A stretch of 64,000 nucleotides of DNA from Rhizomys pruinosus (GCA_009823505.1 VZQC01011955.1:35146-99145); one strand, 5' to 3'. Positions 32,861 through 44,312 are shown, numbered from the stretch's first letter. Notes: generated by a model not told the origin, from the letters alone. A program made the numbers and translations.

Positions 32861-33230
32861 TTTGTTAATAGCCAGAAAAATGCAGGGAACATGTTTGCTT
32901 GCTCTGTGATTTATTAAATATTATTTTTGTATGTTTATGTAATTAGACTGTGAACCTCTGAAACCTGTCATTTTGAAAGCTCAGGGCAGCGGAACAAAGC
33001 TAATCAAAGAAAAGCCTCATTTACTTTAATCCTGCTGGGAGACTGCTCAGGTCATTCCTATGAATATCCTGGTGACCTTGCTTAGCTTAGTCTAAACATT
33101 AGGCTGCTTTCAGTTATTAAACCTCTGCTAATTCAGGCCTCTGATGCAGAGCAAATGCGCTATTAATGATAAACGTTGCAATCACATAAAAGGCTCGCTG
33201 TGGGATTATAAAGGAGGTAGTGTTTGGAAA
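32861..33230. promoter_or_regulatory. Candidate conserved noncoding block
   Basis: Repeat-free AT-rich DNA with several developmental-factor-like words (gctaatcaaag, ggaacaaagc, attaatgataaac). No open frame. Judged from composition and motifs only, without an alignment. Confidence 0.25.
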
Positions 33231-33270
33231 GATGGCTCTGGAGGCCTGACCTCTGCATTAGCTCTATGCT

Positions 33271-33288
33271 AGTGCCACCTAGTGGCCA
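33271..33288 (-). promoter_or_regulatory. Strong CTCF-like motif
   Basis: Reverse complement tggccactaggtggcact is an excellent match to the CTCF core (CCACTAGGTGGCA). It lies just left of a B2 SINE, in single-copy DNA. Confidence 0.6.
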
Positions 33289-33314
33289 TTCTGGCACCTG
33301 CGTGTCTTTCAGAT

Positions 33315-33566
33315 TTCTTTTTTCTATTTTAATTTTTTTAATTAATTTTATTTATTTCTGTATGTGTATGAATGTACTGTCTGCATGCAAGTCTGTGCAC
33401 CCGTGTCGTGCAATGCCGCGGAGGTCAGAAGAGGGTGTCGGATTCCCCTGGAACTGGAGTTCTCCTGGAATTGGAGTTTCAGACGGTTCTTGGCCGCCAT
33501 GTGGGTGCTGGGGATCGAACCCGGGTCCTCTGCAAGAGTGGTCAGCACTCTTAACCGCTAGGCTAA
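33315..33566 (-). mobile_element. B2/B3 SINE with two 17-bp units
   Basis: Antisense. The last about 14 bp of the usual SINE head are replaced by unique sequence (5' truncated). Confidence 0.9.
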
Positions 33567-35150
33567 GGGGTGGGGCTGTGGAGCTGTGCCTTCCTCGTTC
33601 TCAAGCAGGTGACTTTCCATTGCGTGAAAGGAAAAGAATGAGGCCATCATTTTCTTAACATAATTGCAAAATTCCAAGTACCTTAGATTGTGAATTTGGG
33701 TCCTTGGAATCATTTTAGTATAGCCCAAGAATGCCTTGCTTCCAGCTTCTTCCCCATCCCCGATTCCTGGGAAACCCATCAGTGCACACCGGCCATCTTT
33801 CCATATTTTCCCAGGACGGTGTCTTCAATCGACACCACAGCTCAGAAGGCAAGTGAGAAGGCCCAGACCCTCCTCAGAACATTGACTCAGTGGCTTTGTC
33901 TTCCCTCTATAGTCTCAGCCTGGAGTTCCTCAGTGCGGTTTGTGAGTGACGACGGGACTTCTGTAGTGTGCCATGCCTGAGTTAAGTGAGCAAGATGCTA
34001 AGTTTGTAAGTCACACTTCCTAACTTTGAGAAAGACAGAAATGTCTGGGCAGGGGTACAGACTCCTATTGGGATGATAAATCTCAGGTGAGACACCACGA
34101 AGGGCTCAGGACATGCAGTGGGATTTACCCTGGACCTGTCATTGGTTTTAAACTTAGGGAAATGATTAGACTTTTTCAATCAGTTAGCTTGTATAAAATA
34201 GTCATCATTAACATCTGCTTTGCTAAGTAGTAAGAATAGTAAGAAATAAATACAACTGTGGAAATAAATGAAGACCACCCAAATGCTAACAAAGAGAGCT
34301 TGGGAGTCAGCCTCAGCCACTGGGTTTGGTGGAAACTCACCACCAAGCCCAGAGTTTACAAGGGGAAACCATCAAGGCTACTCTTTGTTGGTACCTGGAA
34401 GCCGGAGGTGGGCCAAAGGCAGGGTATCTTCTGTGATTGGTTTAGAGAGCATATCTGGTTTTCATTGATTGGTCTCAAGTTGGAATCAGTGGAAAAAGAT
34501 ACAGAAGCTTCCAGTTAGTGAGCAGGTCTGACCTTTCTGGGATGATTTCTCCAGGAACTATGGTGTGGTCTCTACAGCCTCTGGACTTCTGGGTTGGAGC
34601 TCTTTGTCACACCTGGTCTGGTCATTGTCCATTTGTGTAATCAGAATTCTAGGAAGCATTCAAAACTGGTCACAGGGTGTGTGACATGCACGAATATACA
34701 GTAAATGGTAGTCATCGTTATTACGGTACACCAAGATCAGATCAGAGATGACTCTTAAACTCTAATGGAGCCAGACTGTAGTGGAAGCTTCCGAATTCCA
34801 TTTTATGTTGCTGTAATACGAGATTGTGTAATTCATGAAAAAGAACTTAGACTCAGGTTGCAGGTGGATTGTGACACATATGGCATGGTGCTCACATGGC
34901 CTCCTTGGCTTGGTCACAGCATGGCCGGGAAGTAGAGGGGGAAGTTCCCACATTTAAAGAGAGATGTCACTTGGTGAGACCAGAAGCATGGGCATAGAAA
35001 GGAGCCAGTCTTAAGTCTTTTATAATAATCTATTCATGGAAATAACCAGGTCCTGCAAGAACTATATTATCCCTTGAAGAGTGGTGTCCCCTGACATAAT
35101 CTGTAGGAATGACCTACAATCTGGACTAATGACTTTTATTTAATCTTGCA
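33567..35150. other. Single-copy DNA, no gene recognised
   Basis: Longest repeat-poor stretch outside the duplication. A 96-codon frame at 33690-33980 and an 86-codon frame at 34258-34518 resemble nothing I know. Confidence 0.5.
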
Positions 35151-35165
35151 CCAAAATGCTACTTT

Positions 35166-35405
35166 TTCCCCTAAAATTTATTTATTTATGTGTATGAATG
35201 TACTGTCTGCATGCATGCAGGTCTGTGCACCCGTGTTGTGCAATGCCTCGGAGGTCAGAAGAGGGTGTTGGATTCCCCTGGAACTGGAGTTCTCCTGGGA
35301 TTGGAGTTACAGATGGTTCTCAGCCAACATGTGGGTGCTGGGGACCAAACCCAGGTCCTCTGCAAGAGTGGTCAGCACTCTTAACCACTAGGCCATCTCT
35401 CCAGC
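35166..35405 (-). mobile_element. B2/B3 SINE with two 17-bp units
   Basis: Antisense. Target site duplication ccaaaatgctacttt (35151-35165) and ccaaaatgctactgt (35406-35420). Confidence 0.92.
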
Positions 35406-35420
35406 CCAAAATGCTACTGT

Positions 35421-36030
35421 TTATAATGCAAGCAAGCTCACTGAACCTTGTGCTCTTGTGACCTGGGCACCTGACCTTGTACCCTGGGGAGCCCACTTTG
35501 CCCTCTACCCAAGATAGTGAATGAGAACAAGTGTGCTTGAATTAGCATATCCAAGTGTTGAAAGTGGAATATCCATATTTGTATCCTCAATGGGGACAGG
35601 GAGGATAATTAAGTATGCTTGACACTGTGTGTACCAAGTATTTTAAGTCTAGGATCAAAGGGCAAGGTTCTCTAATAAGGGGGATCCAAGCTTATAGTTT
35701 TCCAATTCAGGCTGGAGAGACTGTTTGAATAAACAGTACGGCCTGGCTCAGGAGCCTAGGTCCAAAAGAGATCCCAAGAAGGACAGTATGGTTCTCAGAG
35801 TTTGGGTCACTCTTGGAATTAATGCTGAGAGGCAGGATGATTCTTTATTCAGGCATAATTGTAATGTGGCTTAGGAATGCCACACCAATTGTAGTCCCTT
35901 TAAATATCCCGTTGCCTGGAGAAGTCCCCAGCACACAGATTACTGAAGGACCGTTCAAAATGTAGCCAAGCCAAACCTCCTCCCAACAGGGTCATTCAGG
36001 CTTCAAGCAGGAAAATAGATAACATGCCAG

Positions 36031-36033
<3 letters not shown>
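35421..36033. other. Single-copy DNA, no feature seen
   Basis: No repeat or exon recognised. Confidence 0.5.

Positions 36034-36075
<42 letters not shown>
36032..36075. repeat. (TG)n microsatellite
   Basis: About 21 uninterrupted TG units. Confidence 0.97.
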
Positions 36076-36076
<1 letters not shown>

Positions 36077-36159
36077 AGATGTTGCTGGTGGCTCCTGAGT
36101 TTGGAGGCCCCGCAGGACTGGCACACCAGCCTTCATGTATTGGTGAATCCCAGCAGTAT

Positions 36160-36462
36160 ATTAGTTGCTTCTCTTATTGCTGTGAGCAAGATAAGGATGA
36201 AAAGGTTTATTTTTGCTTTGCATTCTGAGGACACAGCCCATCATAGTGGGGAAGTCGTGGTGGTAGGAGTTTGAGGTGCCGGACGCATGGCACCTCCATT
36301 TCAGAAGCGGGGTGGGACCAGTGCTTCTCAGTGTCTGGGTCCACTGTGGAATGGCACTGCCACATTTACAGTGGTCTTCCCACTGCAATTAACCCCATCT
36401 TGAAACCCCCTTACAGACATACACAGAAGTTCATCTCCTAGCTGATTCTGTCTCAACCAGGT
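36160..36462 (+). mobile_element. Rodent medium-copy repeat (family not named)
   Basis: Carries the ttgctgtgagcaa ... aaggtttatttttgct ... cccatcatagtgggga ... ctcctagctgattctg landmarks common to a frequent rodent repeat. Related copies lie at 39626, 58494, 60687 and 61981 (reverse). Confidence 0.6.
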
Positions 36463-36517
36463 ATGTATTTCCCATTTTAGTTTCATTTAATAGCTTACCA
36501 ATTGGCGCAAGATATTT

Positions 36518-36680
36518 TATTTTATTTTATTTTTGTTTGTGTTTTTGAGACAGGGTCTCCCTGTAGCCCCAGCTGTCCTGGAACTCACTCTGTAGACCAG
36601 GCTGGCCTTGAACTCAAAGAGATCCACCTGCCTCTGCCTCCCAAGTGCTGGGATTACAGTCATGTGCCAGCACGCCTGGC
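36518..36680 (-). mobile_element. B1 SINE
   Basis: Antisense B1. Imperfect target site duplication around ggcgcaagata and ggcacaagatt. Confidence 0.88.
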
Positions 36681-36782
36681 TGGCACAAGATTTTTAATAT
36701 GCAGAAAATATAGATTTTGTTTTATATGATCTGAAAGCAATTCATCTTACTGTAAGCCAGGAGCAATACTATACATATTCTT

Positions 36783-37006
36783 TTTGTGATATTTTTAAAT
36801 ATTTTATTTTATGAGTATGAGTATATTGCTTGCATGTATGTAAGCACCCGTGTCATGCAGCACTGTGGAGGTCAGAAGAGGGCGTTGGATCCCCTGAAAT
36901 GGAGTTACAAATGATTGTTAGCTACCATGTGGATTCTGGGAACTGAACCCGGGTCCTCTGCAAGAGCAGCCAGTGCTCATAACAGCTGAGCCATCTCTCC
37001 ACCCCC
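36783..37006 (-). mobile_element. B2/B3-type SINE
   Basis: Antisense element ending gccatctctccaccccc. Its last 104 bp and the next 50 bp are duplicated downstream. Confidence 0.88.
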
Positions 37007-37056
37007 TTTCCCTGCCATTTTAAACATCATATTAATATCTTCAGCAAGTTCTTACA
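36903..37056 (+). repeat. Local duplication, first copy
   Basis: 154 bp from agttacaaatga to aagttcttaca, repeated at 37149-37302 with about 5% differences. Confidence 0.93.
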
Positions 37057-37148
37057 GAATCACCTAGGAGATGAACTTCTGTGTATGTCTGTAAGGGGGT
37101 TTCAAGACGGGGTTAGTTGCGGTGGGAATACCACTGTAAATGAGGCAG
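37054..37148 (-). repeat. Inverted copy of 36357-36451
   Basis: The reverse complement of this 95-bp segment matches 36357-36451 with about six mismatches, including non-consensus bases shared only by the two. Confidence 0.93.
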
Positions 37149-37302
37149 AGTTACAAATGGTTGTTAGCCACCATGTGGATTCTGGAAACTGAACCTGGGT
37201 CCTCTGCAAGAGCAGCCAGTGCTCGTAACAGCTGAGCCATCTCTCCACCCCCTTTCCCTGCCATTTTAAACATCATATTAATATTTTCAGCAAGTTCTTA
37301 CA
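37149..37302 (+). repeat. Local duplication, second copy
   Basis: Second copy of 36903-37056, starting directly after the inverted segment. Confidence 0.93.
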
Positions 37303-37830
37303 ATCGAGGGAGCTGTAGAAAAGCACAAGTCAGTCAAAATTCACCTCTAGGTCTGGATGGGCACTCCTGGGTTTCCAGAACAATTTGCTTGAACAAAGCT
37401 GAGGCTCTGTGGATGGTGAAGAGTGCCCGTGAACAGCCATGTCTGTCTGGGCCACAAGCACTGGCCTATGCTCTGTGATGTCAAGCCTGTGGTCATTTCT
37501 CCTCTGTACCCTGAATCTCTGTTTAAGGACACTGGGAAAAGACTGGAAAGGCAGAGGGAGCTGACACCTTCCTGCACGTGTTATTCCCATCCATTCTGCT
37601 GTAGCAGTGATACTTCACTAACCAGCAACCACTCATTCCAGGGTTGTTCCTTGCACCCTCCCTGCAGCAGCTTCTAGGCTCCCCACTGTTAGATACACGG
37701 TAGTTCTTAGGAAGCTGTGGCTCTTCCCTTGCCAAGCTCTGCCTCCCACTGCACAGTCCCTGCTTTCTATTTTTAAGTGATCGTCTAGGTAACACCATTC
37801 ATTGAATATTTTAGAAGGTTTTATCCTTTT
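37303..37830. other. Single-copy DNA, no gene recognised
   Basis: Overlapping 76-91 codon frames on both strands lack family resemblance. Confidence 0.5.
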
Positions 37831-37837
37831 GAAAAAA

Positions 37838-38061
37838 AAATTTACTTGTTATTCTTACCTTATGTGTATCAATGTATTGCTTACATCTAGGTAGATGTGC
37901 CTATGTTGTGCAATGCCTGCCCAGGTCAGAAGAGGGGATTGGAGCCTCTGGAACTGGAGTTACAGGTGGTTGTTAGCTGCCATGTGGGTACTGAGAATTG
38001 AACTCAGGTACTCTGCAAGAGCAGATAGTGCTCTTAACCCCTGAGCCATCTCTCCAGCCCC
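37838..38061 (-). mobile_element. B2/B3-type SINE
   Basis: Antisense element ending ccatctctccagcccc. Confidence 0.88.
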
Positions 38062-38111
38062 CAGGTTTTATTTTACCCTTTAAAAGTAGGCAAGCAGTTA
38101 ATAACTGTTTT

Positions 38112-38308
38112 TATAAATTACATTTATTTATGTATTTATTTATTTGTGTGTGTGCATGTGCATATGTCACAGGGTATGTGTGGAGGTCAGTGGACAACTT
38201 GCTGAAATCAATTCTCTCTTTCTACTGTGTGGGCCCTTTGGAATTGAACTCGGGTCATCAGGCTTGGTGGTAATAACCTTTACCTGCTGAGCCATCTTTC
38301 AAGCTCAG
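38112..38308 (-). mobile_element. tRNA-derived rodent SINE (B4/RSINE-related)
   Basis: Antisense: GT-rich tail, ggaggtcagtggacaacttg, gaactcgggtcatcaggctt and acctgctgagccatct. Same family as 50687-50890. Confidence 0.65.
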
Positions 38309-38310
38309 TA

Positions 38311-39620
38311 ACTCCAAGATTTGACAGTTTCCTGCACAACCCTTTCTTCTGCCTTCCTCCTGCATCTGGAGACATGGTGACCTGGAGAAAATCCTCAAGC
38401 CTCTTTTACCACCGTGATGGCTGGGGTTTTGGGGGTTGGAAGACCCACTTCTTCTTGCCCTTATTTATTTATTTATTTATTTTTGTTACCCAGAAGACTT
38501 TCTAGCCCTTTCCTTTAATGACACTAGGGGAAAAGAAGGAGAAGGGGTAGGGGAAGGGACCCACTTATGTTTCAAGTTAGATCTTCCCATTCTAAATTTT
38601 CATTCCCCTGTGAGACTGCAGAGCTGAAGGTTTGGCCCATTCCATGTGGGGGAAGGGAAAAGGGCTCTTGCATACCCCCACCCAGAAGCAGCCATCAATG
38701 ATAAAGACATAGCCAGGTGTTGGGTGGGTCAAGATGAAGCAAACATGGCCCTTGCCCTAGAACAGGTCATGTCTAGTAGAAACAAACAGCACAACAGTGT
38801 GAACCAAGCATGGGCACTTGCATTATGCCGTCAAGCATTGGTGCTTAATTCTGTCTGCAAAGGACTCAAGAGACTGCTTGGGACAACATATTACAATTGA
38901 GTGGGCACTCCGGATATGTCAGGACATGTGTGATAGCCAAAGGTACTTGAGAACATCTCTGTTTAGGGGTTTGTAGGGGAGGTGCATAAAGCCAGGGCAG
39001 AGGGCTAGGGACCCAGGGTCAGTGGGATGGAGCTATGGGATGATAAACTTTCAGTGGGAGAGAAGGACTGGAGAGAAAGGACCTGGGATGACTCGCTATG
39101 GAGACTGTGGGAAGCTGGTAGGTTGATGACTCATCTTCGGAAGAGACAGCTTACAGTAGCAGTTGTTGGCAAGAGCTGGCAAGATCTGCGGCAGGAGAAC
39201 GGCTTCGAGGCTGTGTCATAATAGCGGCTGGTGGCTTTAAAGATGTGTAAGAGACTTTCCAGTGCTTTCTGAACAAAACAGTGATTCAAAGAAGTAGACG
39301 CAAATGAATATCGAGGGGGAAGACTATGCCAAGCTTCTGGTTGGGATGCTCTGTTCAGCAGAGACACTGGGCTTGACTTTAAAAGACCATGTTGCAAGGA
39401 GGGCTGAAGTATCCAGGATGGAGAGGACTAATGGGCAGGAAGGCTGAGGGAGGTGGGTGCACAGTGTGGAGTGTGCTATACCCCACTATCTGGGCACCAC
39501 TCCTGAGGCTACTGAAGCCCAGTGTTGATTTGGAGGCTTAGGAACGTTGTGATCCGAGGCCATGCTTCAGGGAGCCTAATCCTGGACTGTGTGTAGGCGG
39601 TATCAGAGTACTGAGGGTGC
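38311..39620. other. Single-copy DNA with a short (TTTA)n
   Basis: No gene recognised. (TTTA)n at 38461-38483. Confidence 0.5.
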
Positions 39621-39625
39621 TGTAC

Positions 39626-39933
39626 CAGTTACTTCTCTTGTTTCTATGACAAATATCTAACAAGAAGCAACATAGGAGAGGGAGGGTTTATTTTGGCTTA
39701 CCGTTTGATACAGTCCATCAAGGCAGGGAGGGCATGATGGTAGGATCGTGAGGCAGCTGATCACCCTGCCACCATATTCAGGAAGTAGACATAAAAGCTC
39801 AAGGTCCATTCACAGTCACTTACTTCCTCCATCAAAGCTCTGCCTTCTAAAAGTTACATAACCACCAGTTGGAGACCAAGAGTTCAAACACATGGCCCTA
39901 TGGGACAGTTTCTTCCTTCAAATTACAACAGGA
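39626..39933 (+). mobile_element. Rodent medium-copy repeat (family not named)
   Basis: Contains gggtttattttggcttacc and ends gggacagtttcttccttca, landmarks of the same family as 36160-36462. Confidence 0.6.
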
Positions 39934-40157
39934 CTCCTGTTGCAAAACTGGTATACTAGCAAGTGATGACAAGAGTCAGATTAGCACCCTGGCATTGAAA
40001 GTGGGGGTAAGGTCATCATGTTTGGAAGGAGACTATGAAAGTGGAGGTCACTGATGTGGCAGTGGATGACGGTCAGGAGACAAGAGCTACAAGTATTCAT
40101 TTATTGTTAATTACAGTGAGGAGACAGAACTTGAAAAGGCAACAGAAAGAGTAATTG

Positions 40158-40863
40158 TTTTTTTTTTTTTTTTTTAGTTTTTATTGATGCTTTGTGCATT
40201 TCATACATTTTTTCCAATTCAGTTCAGGCTTTTTTCCCTTTCCCTCCCCCCCCACCCCCCCCCCATCCCAGATCATGCATTCTGCCATAACTGTCCTGCA
40301 TCTTTCTCTCAGTTTTTTTTTTTTCATTTTTAGCTATAAGTGATAATCCATGAGTACAAGCATCCTTCATGTAAAACCTATCTGCAGGCTGTTGTGCCCA
40401 AACACCTACAGCCCCACCATCCAGTGGGGGGTGACAGGTTGTTTGTTCAATCAAGTTGATCAAATGAGTGTCCAGACTACATTGCTGTAGTTTCACCATT
40501 CACCCCAATAGCAGCCCTTACATTCTACCACGCCCCCTCTTCCGCAGGTTGTTCCCTAGGCTTAGAAAAGGGGCACAGGTGGATGAGAGGTAAAACAGTC
40601 CACTCTCTCTGGAGCTGTTGACTTGGACTCTGGTCAATTCTGGCTGTTTCCTTTCATGGGCTGACAGTTTGTCCAGGAATAACCTTTCGATCCTACTAAT
40701 GAAGAACAAGCAATTAGATATATAGGTATTTAAGCAGCACTAATAGTTATGGTAGGTTACTTTAGCATAGACACATGTTTGGATATGTTAATCCATGAAT
40801 TACAATTTTCCCCCCTGTTAAATATGACAGGGTCTTACTGTGGCTTATAACATCTCCTAACCT
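40158..40863 (-). mobile_element. L1 3' end insertion
   Basis: Antisense, 5'-truncated L1 3'UTR of about 706 bp: poly(T) at the left, a C-rich block (polypurine tract of the sense strand), then cgccccctcttccgc-type 3'UTR sequence. Perfect 15-bp target site duplication cagaaagagtaattg (40143-40157 and 40864-40878). Confidence 0.78.
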
Positions 40864-40878
40864 CAGAAAGAGTAATTG

Positions 40879-41184
40879 TAATGCTGGCTGTCAGTAGCCA
40901 AACAATGAATTGCCTTTTCCAGACACATAATGTGTCCTGTAATGAAGCTAAACTCATCCTACAGCTTCAGATGGGACCACAGAAGCAGTAAGAAAGGAAA
41001 GCAAGGGAGTCAGGGGTAGTCCCACCGTGGACAATTTACTTGCTGGCAGTTATTTTTATCACAGCCATAACCATAACAGTACTCCATTTATTTTCTATTT
41101 CTGTTTAAAAGAGCTCCACTAGGCTAATTTCAGTGAGAAAATAGTGAAATTAGCCTACAAATCCACTTGTGGTAGTACTATAAA
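40879..41184. other. Single-copy DNA, no feature seen
   Basis: No repeat or exon recognised. Confidence 0.5.
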
Positions 41185-41460
41185 TTAGTACAATATTCTA
41201 AAAAGCAATAAAAGTTGTGGCAAATCTCACTCCCAGGAATTTATCCTAGGGAAATTCGTTGTTTTTAAAACCAAAGCAGGGGGCCCAAACAAGTTCCTTC
41301 TAGAGCTATCTGTGGCAACCCCAATGGTAAGGACATAAAACTGCAGTGGAAGGAAATGGTTTGGTAAATTATGCTACGATGAGACAATGAAATATTATGA
41401 ACCTATTAAAATGCAAATTATTAATCTGACTAGGGAGAAACATGGAAACGTGTTTGATAG
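41185..41460 (+). mobile_element. Ancient L1M/HAL1-type 3' remnant
   Basis: Old L1 landmarks in order: ctcccaggaatttatcctag, ggaaatggtttggtaaatta, caatgaaatattatgaacc. No coding capacity. Confidence 0.62.
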
Positions 41461-41892
41461 GGAAGTGAGAGAAGGGGGAGCAGAGGACAGAATGCTTTGC
41501 ACACTTTAGTCATGTGACTGTGAATACATGTGCAATTTCGATAAATTTGACGGTGATCTGGAGAAGTAAAAGTCGGTATGGTGTACCATTCTGTGACCTT
41601 GGGTGTTGTCTTCTTATCCTTGGTTTCTCATTGATAAAATAGGGCAATACAGGGTATAATTTCAAAATTGGTGCAAGAAAAGCATCCACCACAAGGAGTT
41701 GTGAATAGTCCAACAGACGACCCACGCAAAGCAAATGCAAACACAGCTCTTGAAAATGCTCCACACATGACGTTGTCCATTGTTATGGGTGCTTTTTACT
41801 CTATACATATTAATAGTTTAGCTTACCTCAATGACCTTAAAAAAGTGCACTTGTGTATAATTCTCTTTAATAGAATTAAGACAATCCGAGAG

Positions 41893-42118
41893 GGGGCTGG
41901 AGAGATGGCTCAGTGGTTAAGAGCACTGGCTGCTCTTGCAGCGGACTGGGGTTTGGTTCCTAGCACCCACTTGGTGGCTAACAACTGTACTTAACTTCAG
42001 TTCTAGGAGGTCTGTTGCCTTCTTCTAACCTCTTCAGGCATTGCATGACATGAGTGTACATACATACATGCAGGCAAAACACACACAGAAAATAAAAATA
42101 ATAGATAAAGTATTTAAA
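41893..42118 (+). mobile_element. B3-type SINE
   Basis: Older element of the B2 superfamily with the caggcaaaacacacacagaa tail. Confidence 0.85.
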
Positions 42119-42130
42119 AAAGAGAATCCA

Positions 42131-42350
42131 GGGCTGGAGAGATGGCTCAGCAGTTAAGAGACTGCTCTTGCAGAGGACGCAGGCTCGAATCCCAGCACCC
42201 ACATGGCAGCTAACAACTGTCTGTAACTCCAGTTCCAGGGGATCTGACACCCTCTTCTGACTTCCGTGGGTATGTACCACACGGGTACCCTTACACATAT
42301 GTAGACAATAAATATAAAATAAAAATAGTAAATAAAACATTAAAAAAAAG
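42131..42350 (+). mobile_element. B2/B3-type SINE
   Basis: Second SINE in the same orientation, almost directly after the first. Confidence 0.88.
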
Positions 42351-42401
42351 AAGACCCAAGAGGAACTACACACAGCATTGAGACAAAAAAAACGTTAGGT
42401 G

Positions 42402-42540
42402 CTGCCGGGCGTGATGGTGCATGCCTTTAATCCCAGCACTCGGGAAGCAGTGGCAGGCCGATCTCTGTGAGTTCGAGGCCAGCGTGGTCTACAGAGCGAG
42501 CTCCAGGCCAGCTGGGACTAAAAAAAAAAAAGGGGGGGGG
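42402..42540 (+). mobile_element. B1 SINE, 3' truncated, ending A11G9
   Basis: Sense B1 that stops at cagctgggacta, followed by 11 A and 9 G instead of the usual gggagaccctgtctc and A tail. Confidence 0.85.
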
Positions 42541-42554
42541 CTTTTTGTTTTGTC

Positions 42555-42960
42555 TTTGTGGTCTTGTTTCTGTTTTATTTTATTTTTTAATGTCTATTTT
42601 TGTTGGGTTTTGTGTGTTTCATACAATGAAACGTAATCATTCTTAGACCCCCTTCTCCTATGTGCACTCCCCTATGTCCTCCCCTATATACCCCCTACTG
42701 GATTTCATGCATTTGGTCATGTATGTTAAGACCTAGCAAGTCAAGCTTCTGTACCCAGATGTCCCTCAGTGCAAGTTTATGCACAGAAGTCTGGTCACCC
42801 TATCTAGAGCCACCCCCTTAGAGATCATCTGCCCCTCACCCAGTAGTACAGTTGCCAATTGTTTCTTGGCTAAAGTTGGGGCCTGCTGCCCATTTTCCCA
42901 CAGTGCAGTATCGGCACTTTTATCTTGGAGGTAATCAACAGCTCTCTAACTGCCGTGTTT
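42555..42960 (-). mobile_element. L1 3'UTR-like remnant
   Basis: Homologous to 1595-2404 (for example gatgtccctcagtg and gtctggtcacc). Antisense and non-coding. Confidence 0.55.
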
Positions 42961-43985
42961 TAATCTACTGACTGAGCATTCAAGGGACAAAATGAACACA
43001 TTGATGAAAATTCGGACTCCATGCTTTCGATCTTCTCTTTTGCCTCAACCGTTTGAAGCATCAAAACGAGATTTCATCTGCTTTCTTTCCCAAATGGTAG
43101 GCGCACTGAAGGGTAGACAGACGGCTGTCAAGAGCACACAGACCAGGTGGGGACGGCTGTGAGCTCATCACCTGCCAGTCGAGCTTTCTGGTACTGCACA
43201 AGGGAGCACATGAGACTAGCAGCCCTTCCTGTGGAGCCCCAGGGTGCTGCCTCCCAACCTGAGCTGTGGGTAGGTACTGTTGATTTCATCAGAGCTCTGG
43301 CAGTTGCTGCTAGTTGTTTCTGTCCTGTTTATTTGGGGCATGGTTCATGGGTGCCCGCAATGGTCAGAAGACAGGAAGTTGACACCTGTTCACACCAGAA
43401 AGTGCAACTCTCTGTTCACTGCAGTGGGGGGCAGGGGGCGGGTAAGGGTGGTGATGTGGGGTTCTGTTATCTCCACAAAGGATCTGAAACCCTGCAGAGC
43501 AGACCTGGGTTCACCAGCTGCTTTGCTTCCCGAGTGCTTGGAGCATAATTCTGGAACGGGTACTCCGCTCTAATGACTTGGCATGTTGTCTGCATCATGG
43601 ATGGAAAGGCTGGGCTGCTCCTACCATAAGATAAGGGCAGACCCGGCTGTATCCATTCCCAGAGCACTGGATCTGCGCAGGCGCTCAGGAATCTGCTGTT
43701 CCCTGCAAGCTTCAGACAGCAGTGGGACTCAGTGTGTACTGACGCCTGCAGGACCTGTTCTTCAAACACCACCAAGGTTCACAGAGACGGCATTATTAGA
43801 GTGATCATTGTAACAAAGGTCTGAATCTGAATGTCCACAAACAGGAAATTGACAAAAGAACCACGGTAACATAAGAAAGAAAGCACGGTCTCTCCAAGCT
43901 TAGAGGATAAGATGTGCATTCTAGGAATCTAGGTTAGTTTACATAGGTTGGGGTTTCTGATGTAAATGCATATAATGGAAAGAGA
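42961..43985. other. Single-copy DNA, no gene recognised
   Basis: A 133-codon frame at 43147-43548 overlaps other frames on both strands and has no motif or family resemblance. Confidence 0.5.
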
Positions 43986-43989
43986 TTTG

Positions 43990-44277
43990 GGGCCTAGGGA
44001 GACCACTCAAGGAACAAGAGCGCTGGCTGTGAAAGCAAGAGGATTTGAGTTCAAATGCCAAGCACCTACATAAAGGCCAGGCATGGCTTTGTCTGCAACC
44101 CCAGCACAGGAAGGCAGAGAGAGGGATCCTGGGAGCTTGCAGGCCAGCCAGTATAGGAAACAGGCAGTTCGATTTGGTGAGGGAACCTGTCTCAAGAAAT
44201 AAGGTGAAGAGCAGTAGATACCTAACCTGCCACATCTGTGCACAGGTGAGGACACAAGCACATACATGTGCATGTAC

Positions 44278-44312
<35 letters not shown>
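43990..44312 (+). mobile_element. B4-type composite SINE with (CA)n tail
   Basis: tRNA-like head, B1-like middle (ggccaggcatggctttgtct ... aacctgtctcaag) and a CA microsatellite at 44279-44310. Confidence 0.72.

Noticed and set aside
33364..33561. Recurrent 60-80 residue open frames of very similar sequence (also near 2501, 29743, 35146, 56632)
   Set aside because: They are translations of antisense B2/B3 SINEs. The similarity reflects the repeat family, not a protein family.
33690..33980. 96-codon open frame in a repeat-poor stretch
   Set aside because: No recognisable domain and no exon signals that would set it apart from chance.
43147..43548. 133-codon open frame
   Set aside because: No motif or family resemblance, overlapped by comparable frames on both strands, and no splice or promoter context.
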